Counted from the first letter of the stretch, positions 29,129 through 38,357 are shown. The stretch is DNA of 64,000 bases from Kitasatospora sp. NBC_01250 (GCF_036226465.1 NZ_CP108476.1:4030001-4094000); one strand, 5' to 3'. Translations and numbers: made by a program. The notes: generated by a model from the letters alone, not told the origin.

Positions 29129-30037
29129 TCAGGCGAAGTGCAGGCCGCGCAGGATCAGGTCCAGCAGGGCGAAGCCGAACAGCGAGACGCCGACGAATCC
29201 GTTGGCGGTGAAGAAGGCCCGGTTGAGGCGGGAGAGGTCGTCCGGCTTGAGGATGCTGTGCTCGTAGCAGAACGCGACGATCACCACGGCCAGGCCGACG
29301 TAGAACGCCGGGCCCACGTGGGTGAGCACGCCGTACCAGACGAAGAGCCCGGTGGTGACGGCGTGGCAGACCCGGGCGCCGGTGAGCGCCGCGGCGACGC
29401 CGAACCGGGCGGGCACCGAGCGGACGCCCTCGGCCCGGTCGGCCAGCACGTCCTGGCAGCCGAAGATCAGGTCGAAGCCGCCGATCCAGATGCCCACCGC
29501 GAGCCCGAGCACCACCGCGTCCCAGGACCAGGTGCCGGTGACGGCCAGCCAGGCGCCGACCGGGCCCATCGCCTGGGCCAGCCCGAGGATCGCGTGCGGG
29601 AAGTCGGTGAAGCGCTTGCCGTAGGGGTAGACCACCATCGGCACCACGGCCACCGGCGCGAGCGCCAGGCAGAGCGGGTTGAGCAGGGCCGCGGCACCGA
29701 GGAAGACCAGCAGGGCGATGCCCGAGCCGGTGTAGGCGGTGCGCAGCGAGACCGCGCCGGTGACCAGCTCGCGGCCCGCGGTACGGGGGTTGCGGGCGTC
29801 GATCTCGCGGTCGATGATCCGGTTCGCGGCCATCGCGAAGGTCCGCAGGCTCACCATCGCGACGGTGACGATCAGCAGCTGCCCCCAGTGCACCCGCTTG
29901 TCCGCGAGGAACATCGCGGTGAGGGTGGCGATGTAGGCGAAGGGGAGGGCGAAGACCGAGTGCTCGATCAGGACCAGGCGCAGGAAGGACCTGGTCTTGC
30001 TCGGGGGCGCCTCGAACGCGTCGGCGGTCAGGCTCAC
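29129..30037 (-). CDS. mqnP: UbiA-family prenyltransferase of menaquinone synthesis (MqnP)
   Basis: A 302-residue membrane prenyltransferase with about eight helices. The first Asp-rich motif is NRIIDREIDARNPRTAGREL and the second is DLIFGCQDVLADRAEG; both bind the Mg-prenyl diphosphate. In futalosine-pathway bacteria this enzyme prenylates dihydroxynaphthoate-type intermediates. It overlaps the UbiD gene by 4 bases, so the two are coupled. The assignment rests on family motifs and on the pairing with UbiD, UbiX and MqnE. Confidence 0.88.
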   Translation of the reverse strand: MSLTADAFEAPPSKTRSFLRLVLIEHSVFALPFAYIATLTAMFLADKRVHWGQLLIVTVAMVSLRTFAMAANRIIDREIDARNPRTAGRELVTGAVSLRTAYTGSGIALLVFLGAAALLNPLCLALAPVAVVPMVVYPYGKRFTDFPHAILGLAQAMGPVGAWLAVTGTWSWDAVVLGLAVGIWIGGFDLIFGCQDVLADRAEGVRSVPARFGVAAALTGARVCHAVTTGLFVWYGVLTHVGPAFYVGLAVVIVAFCYEHSILKPDDLSRLNRAFFTANGFVGVSLFGFALLDLILRGLHFA

Positions 30038-31491
30038 AGTCCGTACTCCGTCCAGCGCTTGGTGACCAGGGTGGCCGTGGCCGGGTCGGAGCTGACCATC
30101 TCCGGCCAGCCGCCGTCGCGGGTGTAGCCCTCCTCGGGGAGCTTGCGGGTCGCGTCGATGCCCGCCTTGCCGCCCCAGAACTGCTGGTAGGAGGCGTGGT
30201 CCAGGTGGTCCACCGGGCCCTCGACCACGCTCAGGTCGCGGCTGTAGTCGGTGTTGCCCAGCGCCCGCCAGGCGACCTCCTGGTAGTCGTGCACGTCGCA
30301 GTCGGCGTCCACCACGATGATCAGCTTGGTCAGCGACATCATGTGGGCGCCCCAGATGGCGTGCATCACCTTCTGCGCGTGCTTGGGGTACTTCTTGTCG
30401 ATCGAGACGATCGCGCAGTTGTGGAAGCCGCCGGCCTCGGGCAGGTCGTAGTCGACGATGTCCGGGATGATGATCTTGAGCAGCGGCAGGAAGAACCGCT
30501 CGGTGAACTTGCCCAGCGGTCCGTCCTCGGTCGGCGGGCGGCCGACCACGATGGACTGCAGGATCGGGCGGCGGCGCATCGTGACGCAGTCGATGGTCAG
30601 CGCCGGGAACGGCTCCTGCGGGGTGTAGAAGCCGGTGTGGTCGCCGAACGGGCCCTCGGGCAGCATCTCGCCCGGCTCCAGCCAGCCCTCCAGCACGACC
30701 TCGGCGTCGGCCGGGACCTGGAGCGGGACCGTCTTGCAGTCGACCATCCGTACCCGCTCGCCGGCCACGAAGCCCGCGAACAGGTACTCGTCGATGTCGC
30801 CGGGCAGCGGGGCGGTGGCGGCGTAGGTGACCACCGGCGGGCAGCCGAAGGCGATCGCCACCGGCAGCCGCTCGCCGCGCCGGGCGGCGGCCTGGTAGTG
30901 GTTGTGGCTGTCCTTGTGGATCTGCCAGTGCATGCCGATGGTCCGCTTGTCGTGCCGCTGCAGGCGGTACAGGCCCAGGTTGCGCCCGCCGGTCTCCGGG
31001 TCCTTGGTGTGGGTCAGGCCCAGGTTGAAGAAGGAGCCGCCGTCCAGCGGCCAGGTGAAGAGCGCGGGCAGGGTGTCCAGGTCCACCTGGTCACCGGTCA
31101 GCACCACCTCCTGCACCGGCGCCTCGGTCGTCTTGACCTTGCGCGGCGGCACATGGGTCATCGAGGCGAGCTTGCCGAAGGCGTCCCGGACGCCGGTGAA
31201 ACCGTGCGGCAGCTCGGGCTTCAGCAGCCCGGCGATCTTCTCCGCGATGTCCTCCGGCGACTTGAGGCCGAGCGACTTGGCCAGCCGGCGCTCGGTGCCG
31301 AAGACGTTCATCGCCAACGGCATCGTGGAGCCCTTGACGTTCTCGAAGAGCAGCGCCGGGCCCTTGGCCTTCTGCACCCGGTCGACGATCTCGCCGATCT
31401 CCAGATGGGGGTCCACCTCGACCTTGATGCGCTTGAGGTCGCCTTCTCGTTCGAGAGCCCGCAGAAACGAGCGGAGATCGTCGTATGCCAT
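30034..31491 (-). CDS. mqnL: UbiD-family decarboxylase of menaquinone synthesis (MqnL)
   Basis: A 485-residue prenyl-FMN-dependent decarboxylase. Family features include DLRSFLRALEREGDLKRI at the start, LGLYRLQRHDKRTIGMHWQI, and the catalytic acidic region around LEGWLEPGEMLPEGPFGDHT. It should remove the carboxylate from the prenylated naphthoate, using the cofactor made by the UbiX enzyme 3 kb away. It is the first gene of the pair with mqnP. Length matches the family. Confidence 0.88.
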   Translation of the reverse strand: MAYDDLRSFLRALEREGDLKRIKVEVDPHLEIGEIVDRVQKAKGPALLFENVKGSTMPLAMNVFGTERRLAKSLGLKSPEDIAEKIAGLLKPELPHGFTGVRDAFGKLASMTHVPPRKVKTTEAPVQEVVLTGDQVDLDTLPALFTWPLDGGSFFNLGLTHTKDPETGGRNLGLYRLQRHDKRTIGMHWQIHKDSHNHYQAAARRGERLPVAIAFGCPPVVTYAATAPLPGDIDEYLFAGFVAGERVRMVDCKTVPLQVPADAEVVLEGWLEPGEMLPEGPFGDHTGFYTPQEPFPALTIDCVTMRRRPILQSIVVGRPPTEDGPLGKFTERFFLPLLKIIIPDIVDYDLPEAGGFHNCAIVSIDKKYPKHAQKVMHAIWGAHMMSLTKLIIVVDADCDVHDYQEVAWRALGNTDYSRDLSVVEGPVDHLDHASYQQFWGGKAGIDATRKLPEEGYTRDGGWPEMVSSDPATATLVTKRWTEYGL

Positions 31492-31596
31492 ACCTGCCAG
31501 TATCGGGTACCCGATAGCCTGGCCCGGTCAACAGGTCCCGCTCCACCGCGGCGCGGGGCCCGCCGCCCGCTCGGTCTCGGGGGAGAGAAAACCGAC

Positions 31597-31938
31597 GTGC
31601 TGGACTATCTGCCGTTCCTGGTCGTCCTGCTGCTCTGGGTGTGGGCGTTCATCGACTGCCTGACCACCCCCGAGCAGGAGGTCCGCCACCTGCCCAAGGT
31701 GGTCTGGATCCTGCTCATCCTCTTCTTCGGCGAGGTGCTGCTCGGCCCGCTCGCCTGGCTGCTGGCGGGGCGGCGCCGCGGTGCGCCGGTGCTGGGCCGG
31801 GGCGCCGGCTTCGCGCCGGACGGGCCGGCCCCGCTCGGACGCCCACTGGCACCGGACGACGACCCCGAGTTCCTCGCCTCGCTGCAGCGCGACAACGAGC
31901 GCCGCCGCCGGGAGGGCCGCGGCGACGCCACGACCTGA
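31597..31938 (+). CDS. Small membrane protein with phospholipase D-nuclease N-terminal (PLDc_N) motif
   Basis: A 113-residue protein. Two transmembrane segments (about residues 5-20 and 36-54) flank the pattern WAFIDCLTTPEQEVRHLPK, which is the PLDc_N signature, together with the later GPLAWLLAGRR. The second half is soluble, Pro- and Arg-rich, ending in a charged helix (FLASLQRDNERRRREG). No catalytic HKD motif is present. Function is unknown; such proteins are common in actinomycetes. It is divergent from mqnL. The GTG at 31597 has a GGGGAGAG site. Confidence 0.7.
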   Translation: MLDYLPFLVVLLLWVWAFIDCLTTPEQEVRHLPKVVWILLILFFGEVLLGPLAWLLAGRRRGAPVLGRGAGFAPDGPAPLGRPLAPDDDPEFLASLQRDNERRRREGRGDATT

Positions 31939-31948
31939 CGCAGCAGCC

Positions 31949-31970
31949 CGGGGGCCGGGCCCGGCCCCGG
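31949..31970 (+). terminator. Terminator hairpin
   Basis: A perfect 18-bp self-complementary core (31951-31968, GGGGCCGGGCCCGGCCCC) 12 bp after the stop of the small membrane protein. Confidence 0.5.
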
Positions 31971-32386
31971 TACTGTGCCGCTTGATCCGCAATCTTCGCC
32001 TTTTGGTGTATCCCTACGACTGATGGTCCACCGACCCGTTCCCGGGACCAACCCCTACCGACCCCTGGCCGACACCCTGCGGCCCACTGGGTCACCCCCT
32101 AGCAACCCACTCTGAGCTGGGGAATCGACTTTTCCGCCAAGACACTGCCGATCTTGGCGTGCACGGCGCAAGGCGGCGCCCAGGAGGCATTCGAGTGACT
32201 GTCTCCTCGGCCTCGCGATCAGGATTTCTGTATGGCCTCGACAGGTAAACCGAGAGGACCTTGTACGGAATCAACGCCGAAACGGAGTGGCCCGGCCTCG
32301 TAATGTCGTAGGGGAAGAAGGAAATCGCAGCCGGAGCCCACAGCCGACACCGACTGCTCGCTCGCTCACATACCTGGGAGTTCGAG
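31971..32386. other. Intergenic leader upstream of pccB
   Basis: No convincing gene lies in this 416-bp stretch. It is locally less GC-rich (for example around 32200-32340) and must hold the pccB promoter. I cannot pick a -10/-35 pair with confidence. The ribosome-binding site before the pccB ATG is GGGAG, about 8 bases upstream. Confidence 0.45.
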
Positions 32387-33973
32387 ATGACGGTGTTGCA
32401 GGAGGCCGCTGCGGGTGAGCCCGCGGACGCGCGTGGCCGGGTCGCGGAGTTGCACGAGTTGCGTGCGGCGGTGCGGCGTGGTCCCAGTGACAAGGCGACC
32501 GAGGCGCAGCACGCGAAGGGCAAGTTGACGGCGCGTGAGCGCATCGATCTGCTGGTGGACGAGGGTTCGTTCCACGAGGTGGAGCCGTTGCGCCGGCATC
32601 GGGCCACGGGGTTCGGGCTGGAGAACAAGAAGCCGCACACCGATGGTGTGATCACGGGCTGGGGTGCGGTGCACGGGCGGACGGTGTTCGTCTACGCGCA
32701 CGACTTCCGGATCTTCGGCGGGGCGCTGGGTGAGGCGCATGCGCAGAAGATCCACAAGATCATGGACATGGCGATCGCGGCGGGTGCGCCGCTGGTGTCG
32801 CTGAACGACGGCGCCGGGGCCCGGATCCAGGAGGGTGTCACGGCGCTGGCCGGTTACGGCGGCATCTTCCAGCGCAACACCCGGGCCTCGGGGGTGATCC
32901 CGCAGATCTCGGTGATGCTGGGCCCGTGTGCGGGCGGTGCGGCCTACAGCCCGGCGTTGACCGACTTCGTCTTCATGGTCCGTGAGACCTCGCAGATGTT
33001 CATCACCGGTCCGGACGTGGTGCAGGCGGTGACCGGGGAGAAGATCAGCCAGAACGGGCTGGGGGGTGCGGATGTGCACTCCAGCGTGTCGGGGGTGTCG
33101 CACTTCGCCTACGACGACGAGCAGTCGTGCATCGAGGAGGTGCGCTACCTGCTGTCGCTGCTGCCGCAGAACAACCGGGAGATGCCGCCGGCCACCGCCA
33201 GCGAGGACCCGGTCGAGCGGAGCAACGACACGCTGCTGGACCTGGTGCCGGCCGACGGGAACCGCCCCTACGACATGCGCAAGGTGATCGAGGAGATCGT
33301 CGACCACGGCGAGTTCCTGGAGATCCACGAGCGGTGGGCGACGAACGTGATCGTGGCGCTGGCGCGGATCGACGGGCACGTCACCGGGATCATCGCGAAC
33401 CAGCCGCAGTCGCTGGCCGGGGTGCTGGACATCCACTCCTCGGAGAAGGCCGCCCGCTTCGTGCAGATGTGCGACGCGTTCAACATCCCGCTGGTCACCC
33501 TCCTGGACGTGCCCGGCTTCCTGCCGGGTGTGGACCAGGAGCACGACGGGATCATCCGCCACGGCGCGAAGCTGCTGTACGCGTACTGCAACGCCACGGT
33601 GCCGCGGATCTCGCTGATCCTGCGCAAGGCCTACGGCGGGGCGTACATCGTGATGGACTCGCGCTCGATCGGCGCGGACCTGTCCTACGCGTGGCCGACC
33701 AACGAGATCGCGGTGATGGGCGCCGAGGGCGCGGCCAACGTGATCTTCCGGCGCGACATCAACGGGGCCGAGGACCCCGAGGCGATGCGCGCGCAGAAGA
33801 TCAAGGAGTACAAGAACGAGCTGATGCACCCGTACTACGCGGCCGAACGCGGCCTGGTGGACGACGTCATCGACCCCGCCGAGACCCGCGCCGTCCTCGC
33901 CCACGCCCTGGCCATGCTCCGCACCAAGCACGCCGACCTGCCCAGCCGCAAGCACGGCAACCCACCGATGTAG
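32387..33973 (+). CDS. pccB: Propionyl-CoA carboxylase beta subunit (carboxyltransferase)
   Basis: A 528-residue biotin-dependent carboxyltransferase that moves carboxybiotin CO2 to propionyl-CoA, giving methylmalonyl-CoA. Both crotonase-like halves are complete: SLNDGAGARIQEG and MLGPCAGGAAYSPA in the N half, DVPGFLPGVDQEHDGIIRHG and RKAYGGAYIVMDS in the C half. Asp424 in IVMDS corresponds to the Asp that fixes propionyl-CoA preference in S. coelicolor PccB (Ile in the acetyl-preferring AccB). The biotinylated alpha subunit is not in the window. The first third uses many G- and T-ending codons, including TTG, unlike the C-ending codons of the last third. Confidence 0.88.
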   Translation: MTVLQEAAAGEPADARGRVAELHELRAAVRRGPSDKATEAQHAKGKLTARERIDLLVDEGSFHEVEPLRRHRATGFGLENKKPHTDGVITGWGAVHGRTVFVYAHDFRIFGGALGEAHAQKIHKIMDMAIAAGAPLVSLNDGAGARIQEGVTALAGYGGIFQRNTRASGVIPQISVMLGPCAGGAAYSPALTDFVFMVRETSQMFITGPDVVQAVTGEKISQNGLGGADVHSSVSGVSHFAYDDEQSCIEEVRYLLSLLPQNNREMPPATASEDPVERSNDTLLDLVPADGNRPYDMRKVIEEIVDHGEFLEIHERWATNVIVALARIDGHVTGIIANQPQSLAGVLDIHSSEKAARFVQMCDAFNIPLVTLLDVPGFLPGVDQEHDGIIRHGAKLLYAYCNATVPRISLILRKAYGGAYIVMDSRSIGADLSYAWPTNEIAVMGAEGAANVIFRRDINGAEDPEAMRAQKIKEYKNELMHPYYAAERGLVDDVIDPAETRAVLAHALAMLRTKHADLPSRKHGNPPM

Positions 33974-33982
33974 CAGCCGCCG

Positions 33983-34005
33983 CCCGGCGGCCGACCGCCG
34001 CCGGG
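33983..34005 (+). promoter_or_regulatory. Hairpin between pccB and the epsilon-subunit gene
   Basis: An 8-bp stem (CCCGGCGG / CCGCCGGG, 7-base loop) starts 10 bp after the pccB stop. It may attenuate or stabilise the transcript between the two genes. Confidence 0.35.
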
Positions 34006-34072
34006 CCCGCGCGCCACCTCGTCGACCACAGCTTTCCGGGGGCACCGCTTTCCGGGGGAGAGAGACCCAGCC

Positions 34073-34285
34073 ATGACCGCAGCAGCCGAACCGCTCGTCC
34101 GCGTCACCCGCGGCACCCTGTCCGACGAGGAGCTCGCCGCCCTCACCGCCGTCCTGCTCGCCCGCGCCGCCGCGAGCGCGGCGCCGGCCGCCGGCCTGGC
34201 TCCGGTCGAGCCGATCGCCCGCTGGCAGCGGCTGGACCGCCACCCCGTGTACTACTCGCCGGTCAGCTGGCAGTGGGCCGCCTGA
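34073..34285 (+). CDS. Acyl-CoA carboxylase epsilon subunit
   Basis: A 70-residue protein of the actinobacterial epsilon-subunit family (AccE/PccE). The N-terminal part matches VRVTRGTLSDEELAALTAVL; an Ala-rich stretch follows, and the end SPVSWQWAA resembles the conserved Trp-rich tail. Epsilon subunits bind the beta subunit and stimulate the carboxylase complex. It begins 99 bp after pccB with GGGGGAGAG before its ATG. Its 3' end overlaps the convergent acetyltransferase gene by 23 bp. Confidence 0.82.
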   Translation: MTAAAEPLVRVTRGTLSDEELAALTAVLLARAAASAAPAAGLAPVEPIARWQRLDRHPVYYSPVSWQWAA

Positions 34286-34766
34286 TCAGCTCCTTCTCGA
34301 ACCAGTGGGCGGCGAACGCGCTGTCGTTGTAGCGGGGTATCTCGCGATAGCCCTGCCGCGCGTACAGCGCCCGCGCCTCCACCAGGTCGGCGCGGGTGTC
34401 CAGGCGCAGCGTGGTCAGCCCCAGCTCCAGCGCCGCCGCCTCCACGGCGGCGATCAGCCGCCCGCCGGCGCCCTGGCCGCGGGCGGGTGGGCCGAGGTAG
34501 ACCTTGGTCAGCTCGCCCAGCCCCGGCGCCAGCTCGCGCAGGCCCACGCAGCCCACCGGCAGGCCGTCCAGCCGCGCCACCAGGAAGGCGGCGAGTCCGG
34601 TGACGGGCTCCCACTCCTCGACCTGGTCGACCTCCGCCTCGGTGGCGGGGCGCTGGTAGTAGCGGCCCACGATCTCGGTCAGGTAGGCGCGCAGCAGGGC
34701 GACGGCCTCGGGGTGGTCGACCGGGGTCGGCTCGATGGTCCAGATCTTCGCGTTCACGCGGGTCAT
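34263..34766 (-). CDS. GNAT family N-acetyltransferase
   Basis: A 167-residue acetyltransferase. The acetyl-CoA-binding motif A is LTKVYLGPPARGQGAGGRLI; the fourth strand (TLRLDTR) and the final helix (EARALYARQGYREIPRYN) complete the fold. Substrate unknown. The ATG at 34766 is chosen because the protein then covers one complete domain; the ribosome-binding site is weak and a GTG three codons later is possible. Confidence 0.82.
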   Translation of the reverse strand: MTRVNAKIWTIEPTPVDHPEAVALLRAYLTEIVGRYYQRPATEAEVDQVEEWEPVTGLAAFLVARLDGLPVGCVGLRELAPGLGELTKVYLGPPARGQGAGGRLIAAVEAAALELGLTTLRLDTRADLVEARALYARQGYREIPRYNDSAFAAHWFEKELIRRPTAS

Positions 34767-34822
34767 GATGGCCGCGACGGCACCCGCGGGGCACCTGCTT
34801 TTCCCCCGGGCCGAGGCCGGGG

Positions 34823-35227
34823 CTAGGCGGCCACCAGGCCGGTCGAGCGGCCCGCGTGCATCAGGTCCAGGTGGTCGGCCAGCAGCTGCGGGTCCTGGGC
34901 CAGCCAGAGCCGCAGCGCGGCGCCCAGCATCGAGCTGCCCGAGCCCAGCCGCACCCCGGTCGCCAGCGCCACCTGGTCGGCGGCGGGCACCAGCAGGTCG
35001 GCCAGCGGCGCGGGCAGCCAGACCGTCAGGGCGCACGGGGCGGGCTCGGTCAGCGCGGCCAGCAGCAGGTAGGCGCGGGCGGTGCCGGACAGCGTCGGCA
35101 GGATGTCGAGCAGCCCGTCGGCCACCACCTCGGACAGGTCGCTGCGGTGCCCCTGCGCGAGGCGCCGCAGCAGTGCCCGCTCGGCGACCGTGATCCGGAC
35201 CGTCAGCATGAGCTCATCGCTGTCCAT
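34823..35227 (-). CDS. Unrecognised protein, possibly ribbon-helix-helix-like
   Basis: I do not recognise this 134-residue protein. The start has an excellent ribosome-binding site (GGGGAGG, 6 bases before the ATG), so it is translated. Residues 7-45 read VRITVAERALLRRLAQG then SDLSEVVADGLLDIL, a strand followed by two helices as in ribbon-helix-helix DNA-binding proteins. Residues about 66-115 (LTVWLPAPLADLLVPAAD, later SMLGAALRLWL) show a similar strand-helix-helix order, suggesting a duplicated unit. No transmembrane segment. The neighbouring acetyltransferase follows on the same strand after 56 bp. Confidence 0.6.
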   Translation of the reverse strand: MDSDELMLTVRITVAERALLRRLAQGHRSDLSEVVADGLLDILPTLSGTARAYLLLAALTEPAPCALTVWLPAPLADLLVPAADQVALATGVRLGSGSSMLGAALRLWLAQDPQLLADHLDLMHAGRSTGLVAA

Positions 35228-35416
35228 GTCGCGACCTCCCCGCTGCCTGGTGCACCGGCATCGGTACCGGTACGTCCCACTCTGTACAGCCAGTCACTCG
35301 TTCCGACTCCTGCCCATCGCACCGGCACTGACACCCCGTCAGGCCGGTGATCTCGCCGACACCGTCAGCTGCGGTCGGCGGGATCGGCGGCGGGACGGGG
35401 TGCCGGGACGGTCGGA

Positions 35417-36574
35417 TCAGCCCACACCCGCGTAGGAGTGCTTGCCGGTGATGAAGATGTTGACGCCGTAGTAGTTGAACAGGAAGCAGGCGAAGGCCAG
35501 CAGCGCCAGGTACCCCGCCTTGCGGCCCTTCCACCCCGCGGTCGCCCGGGCGTGCAGGTAGCAGGCATAGACCACCCAGGTGATGAAGGACCAGGTCTCC
35601 TTCGGGTCCCACTCCCAGTACTTGCCCCAGGCCGCCTCGGCCCAGATCGCGCCCGCGATGATGGTGAACGTCCACAGCGGGAAGACCAGCGCGTTGATCC
35701 GGTAGGAGAGCTTGTCCAGGGTGGCGGTGGCGGGCAGCCGTTCCCAGATCGAGGCCGCGGTCTTGAACGGGCCGCCCGGCAGGCCGGCCGCCACCCGCTT
35801 GTCGTAGGACTCGCGGCCCAGGTAGAGCGCGGTGGTGGCGAAGGCCGCGTAGAAGGCGCCGCCGCAGATGATCGCGGCGGTCACGTGGATCGCCAGCCAG
35901 TAGGAGTGCAGCGCGGGCACCAGTTGCTCGTCGTCCGTGTAGAGCACGCTGGTGGCCAGGCCCAGGGTCAGGCAGGCGGCCACCACGGCCGGCAGGCCCA
36001 TCCAGCGGACCGGCTTGCCGAGCGCCAGCATCAGCAGGTAGGCGCCGATCATGGTGACGCCGAAGGCGCAGGAGAACTCGTACATGTTCCCCCACGGCCA
36101 GCGCATCACCGACAGGCCGCGGCAGAGCACGCCGCCGAAGTTGCACAGGAAGCCGAGGACGGTGAGCGAGATGGCGATCCGGCCCGCCAGGTCGCCCTTC
36201 TCGCTGCTGCCGGCCGCGCCCGGGCCGTCGAAGTCCAGCTCGTCGCCGCGGCCGCTGGTGACCACGGTGGCGCCCTCGCCGGCCAGCGCGGTGCGGGTCA
36301 GCGTGGTGGTGCCGCCGTCGCCGGTGGCGACCGTGACGGTCACCTTCTTGGCCGCCTGGGCCGCCGCCGCCTGTCCGGGCAGGCTGGCCGCGGCGGCAGC
36401 GGCGGCCAGCGAGGCCTGCTCGGCGGAGCGGCGCGCGACGCCGCCCTTGCTGCCGAAGGTCCACTCGAACATGTGGGCGAACATGGCCAGCGCGTAGACG
36501 AACATGGCCGAGTAGATCAATTTGTCGGACATGCCCGACAGTTGGGTATTGACCCCGGTGGCGAGGTTAGTCAC
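35417..36574 (-). CDS. ccsB: Cytochrome c synthase subunit CcsB/ResC (heme handling, CcsA family)
   Basis: A 385-residue polytopic membrane protein of System II cytochrome c maturation, which delivers heme to apocytochrome c outside the membrane. The tryptophan-rich WWD-like motif is WAEAAWGKYWEWDPKETWSF near residue 310. Candidate heme-ligand His residues lie in the flanking helices. Residues about 45-120 form a large Ala/Gly-rich loop not seen in many relatives. It starts 3 bp after resB with AAGGAG 7 bases upstream of the GTG. Confidence 0.9.
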   Translation of the reverse strand: MTNLATGVNTQLSGMSDKLIYSAMFVYALAMFAHMFEWTFGSKGGVARRSAEQASLAAAAAAASLPGQAAAAQAAKKVTVTVATGDGGTTTLTRTALAGEGATVVTSGRGDELDFDGPGAAGSSEKGDLAGRIAISLTVLGFLCNFGGVLCRGLSVMRWPWGNMYEFSCAFGVTMIGAYLLMLALGKPVRWMGLPAVVAACLTLGLATSVLYTDDEQLVPALHSYWLAIHVTAAIICGGAFYAAFATTALYLGRESYDKRVAAGLPGGPFKTAASIWERLPATATLDKLSYRINALVFPLWTFTIIAGAIWAEAAWGKYWEWDPKETWSFITWVVYACYLHARATAGWKGRKAGYLALLAFACFLFNYYGVNIFITGKHSYAGVG

Positions 36575-36577
36575 CGT

Positions 36578-38356
36578 CTACTCCTTGGATTCCGGTGCGG
36601 CGGGGGTGGCATCTGCGGGGGTGCCGGGTGACTCTCCGGGCGAGTCGGCAGGCGGATCGGCCGGTGCGTCGAGCGACGCCTCGGCCGGTGCTTCGTCGTC
36701 GAGGGCCGGGGCGTCGTCCTGGAGGTCGACCGCCAGCTCGGCCAGCTCCTCGGCGATCTTCGCCGACTCGCTGCGGGCCAGGCCCGCCAGCTCCACCAGG
36801 GTCCGGCCGTCCGGCGTGGCGACCGCGCGGACCCAGATCCGGCGGCGCTGGACCATCAGCGAGCCGATCAGGCCGAGCACCGCGAGCACCGCGCCGGTCA
36901 GCGCGACCGAGTTGCCGGGGCGGTGCGAGACGCTGAAGTTCGCCCACTGCTTGTAGCCGTCGAAGGTGATCGACCCGTAGCCGTCCGGCAGTTCCCAGCC
37001 CTGGCCCGGGACCATCTTGACCTTGGCCGGCTGCCCGTCCTGCTGCAGCTGGGTCATGTGGCTCAGGTCCAGCTGGTAGATGTTCTGCGGCTGGCCCGAG
37101 TCGGTGCCCAGGTCGCCCTCGTAGGCGGTGAGCACCATGGTCGGGGCCGCGGGGCCCGGGAAGAGCGAGCGCGGGCCGGTGTTGGCGTCGAAGTTGGCCG
37201 GCGCGGTCGGCAGGAAGAAGCCCTGGAAGCCCAGCTGGACCTTCTTGCCGTCCTTCTGCCCGTAGTCGCCGACCTTGATCACGCCGGTCGAGGTCAGGTT
37301 GGTGTCCTGCGGCAGGAAGGGCACCTGGTCGTGGTAGACGACCTTGCCACTGCCGTCCCGCACCGTGATCACCGGGGCGTAGCCGTGGGCGATCAGGAAG
37401 ACCTTGCTGCCGTCGATCTCCAGGGGCTGGTTGACCTGGATCTCACCGCCCTTCAGCTTGGTCGGGTCCGCGCCCTTCCAGTACTGGATGTGCGCGGTGA
37501 AGTCGCGGGCCTCGCCGATCTGGTCGCCGGTGGTCTGGTAGGTGGCGGTGAAGTTGTTCAGGTTGAAGCCGAACGGGTCCAGGTCCTCGGGGCCGTAGAA
37601 GGCCGACCCGGTGAAGTTGTCCAGCTGGGTCATGGTGTTGGTGTAGCCGCCGCCCTCCACCACCAGCTTGCTGCCGGTACCGCTGGCCAGGCTCGCCCAG
37701 GCGAAGCCGGCCAGCAGGGCGAAGAGCGAGAGGTGGAAGAGCAGGTTGCCGACCTCGCGCAGGTAGCCCTTCTCGGAGGCGACCGCGCCGTTCGCCAGGT
37801 GGGCCCGGAAGCGGCGCTTGCGCAGCAGCCGCTCGGCGGCGCGCACCGCCGTCTCGGGGTCGGCGTCGGTGTGCCAGGCCGCGTAGACCGGCATCCGGGT
37901 GAGGTTGGCCGGCGCCGCCGGCGGCTTGGCCCGCAGCACCCCGACGAACTGCCAGGTCCGCGGGATGATGCAGCCGGCCAGCGAGATGAAGAGCAGGATG
38001 TAGATCGCCGAGAACCACACCGAGCTGTAGACGTCGAACAGCTGGAGCTTGATGTAGATCGGCGTGACGCTCTTGTGCGCGGCCTGGAAGGTCTGCACCT
38101 TGAACGGGTTCTCGCTGGTCTGCGGGATCAGCGAGCCCGGGATCGCGGCCAGCGAGAGCATGAAGAGCAGGATCAGCGCGACCCGCATCGAGGTCAGCTG
38201 ACGCCAGGTCCAGCGCGCCCAGCCCAGCAGCCCTATGCCGGCCGGCGCCTCCGCCTCCTGCGGCGCGCTGGTCAGCCGCCCGGCCGACACCTCGTCCGCC
38301 GGGGCATCACCCGGCGGTGGGGTGGCGTCCGCGGACTTGAGGTCGGTGTCACTCAC
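36578..38356 (-). CDS. resB: Cytochrome c biogenesis protein ResB
   Basis: A 592-residue membrane protein that works with CcsB/ResC as the heme lyase of System II. Three helices near the N-terminus (about residues 55-80, 110-130, 200-225) and one near residue 485 bracket a large extracytoplasmic domain, the ResB pattern. WTWRQLTSMRVALILLFML is typical of the first helix. The C-terminal 70 residues are acidic and low-complexity. It lies 1 bp after ccdA and 3 bp before ccsB. Confidence 0.9.
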   Translation of the reverse strand: MSDTDLKSADATPPPGDAPADEVSAGRLTSAPQEAEAPAGIGLLGWARWTWRQLTSMRVALILLFMLSLAAIPGSLIPQTSENPFKVQTFQAAHKSVTPIYIKLQLFDVYSSVWFSAIYILLFISLAGCIIPRTWQFVGVLRAKPPAAPANLTRMPVYAAWHTDADPETAVRAAERLLRKRRFRAHLANGAVASEKGYLREVGNLLFHLSLFALLAGFAWASLASGTGSKLVVEGGGYTNTMTQLDNFTGSAFYGPEDLDPFGFNLNNFTATYQTTGDQIGEARDFTAHIQYWKGADPTKLKGGEIQVNQPLEIDGSKVFLIAHGYAPVITVRDGSGKVVYHDQVPFLPQDTNLTSTGVIKVGDYGQKDGKKVQLGFQGFFLPTAPANFDANTGPRSLFPGPAAPTMVLTAYEGDLGTDSGQPQNIYQLDLSHMTQLQQDGQPAKVKMVPGQGWELPDGYGSITFDGYKQWANFSVSHRPGNSVALTGAVLAVLGLIGSLMVQRRRIWVRAVATPDGRTLVELAGLARSESAKIAEELAELAVDLQDDAPALDDEAPAEASLDAPADPPADSPGESPGTPADATPAAPESKE

Positions 38357-38357
38357 G

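Noticed and set aside
32092..32655. A 187-codon minus-strand frame over the pccB leader
   Set aside because: It overlaps the start of pccB antisense, is Ser/Arg-rich and has no support.
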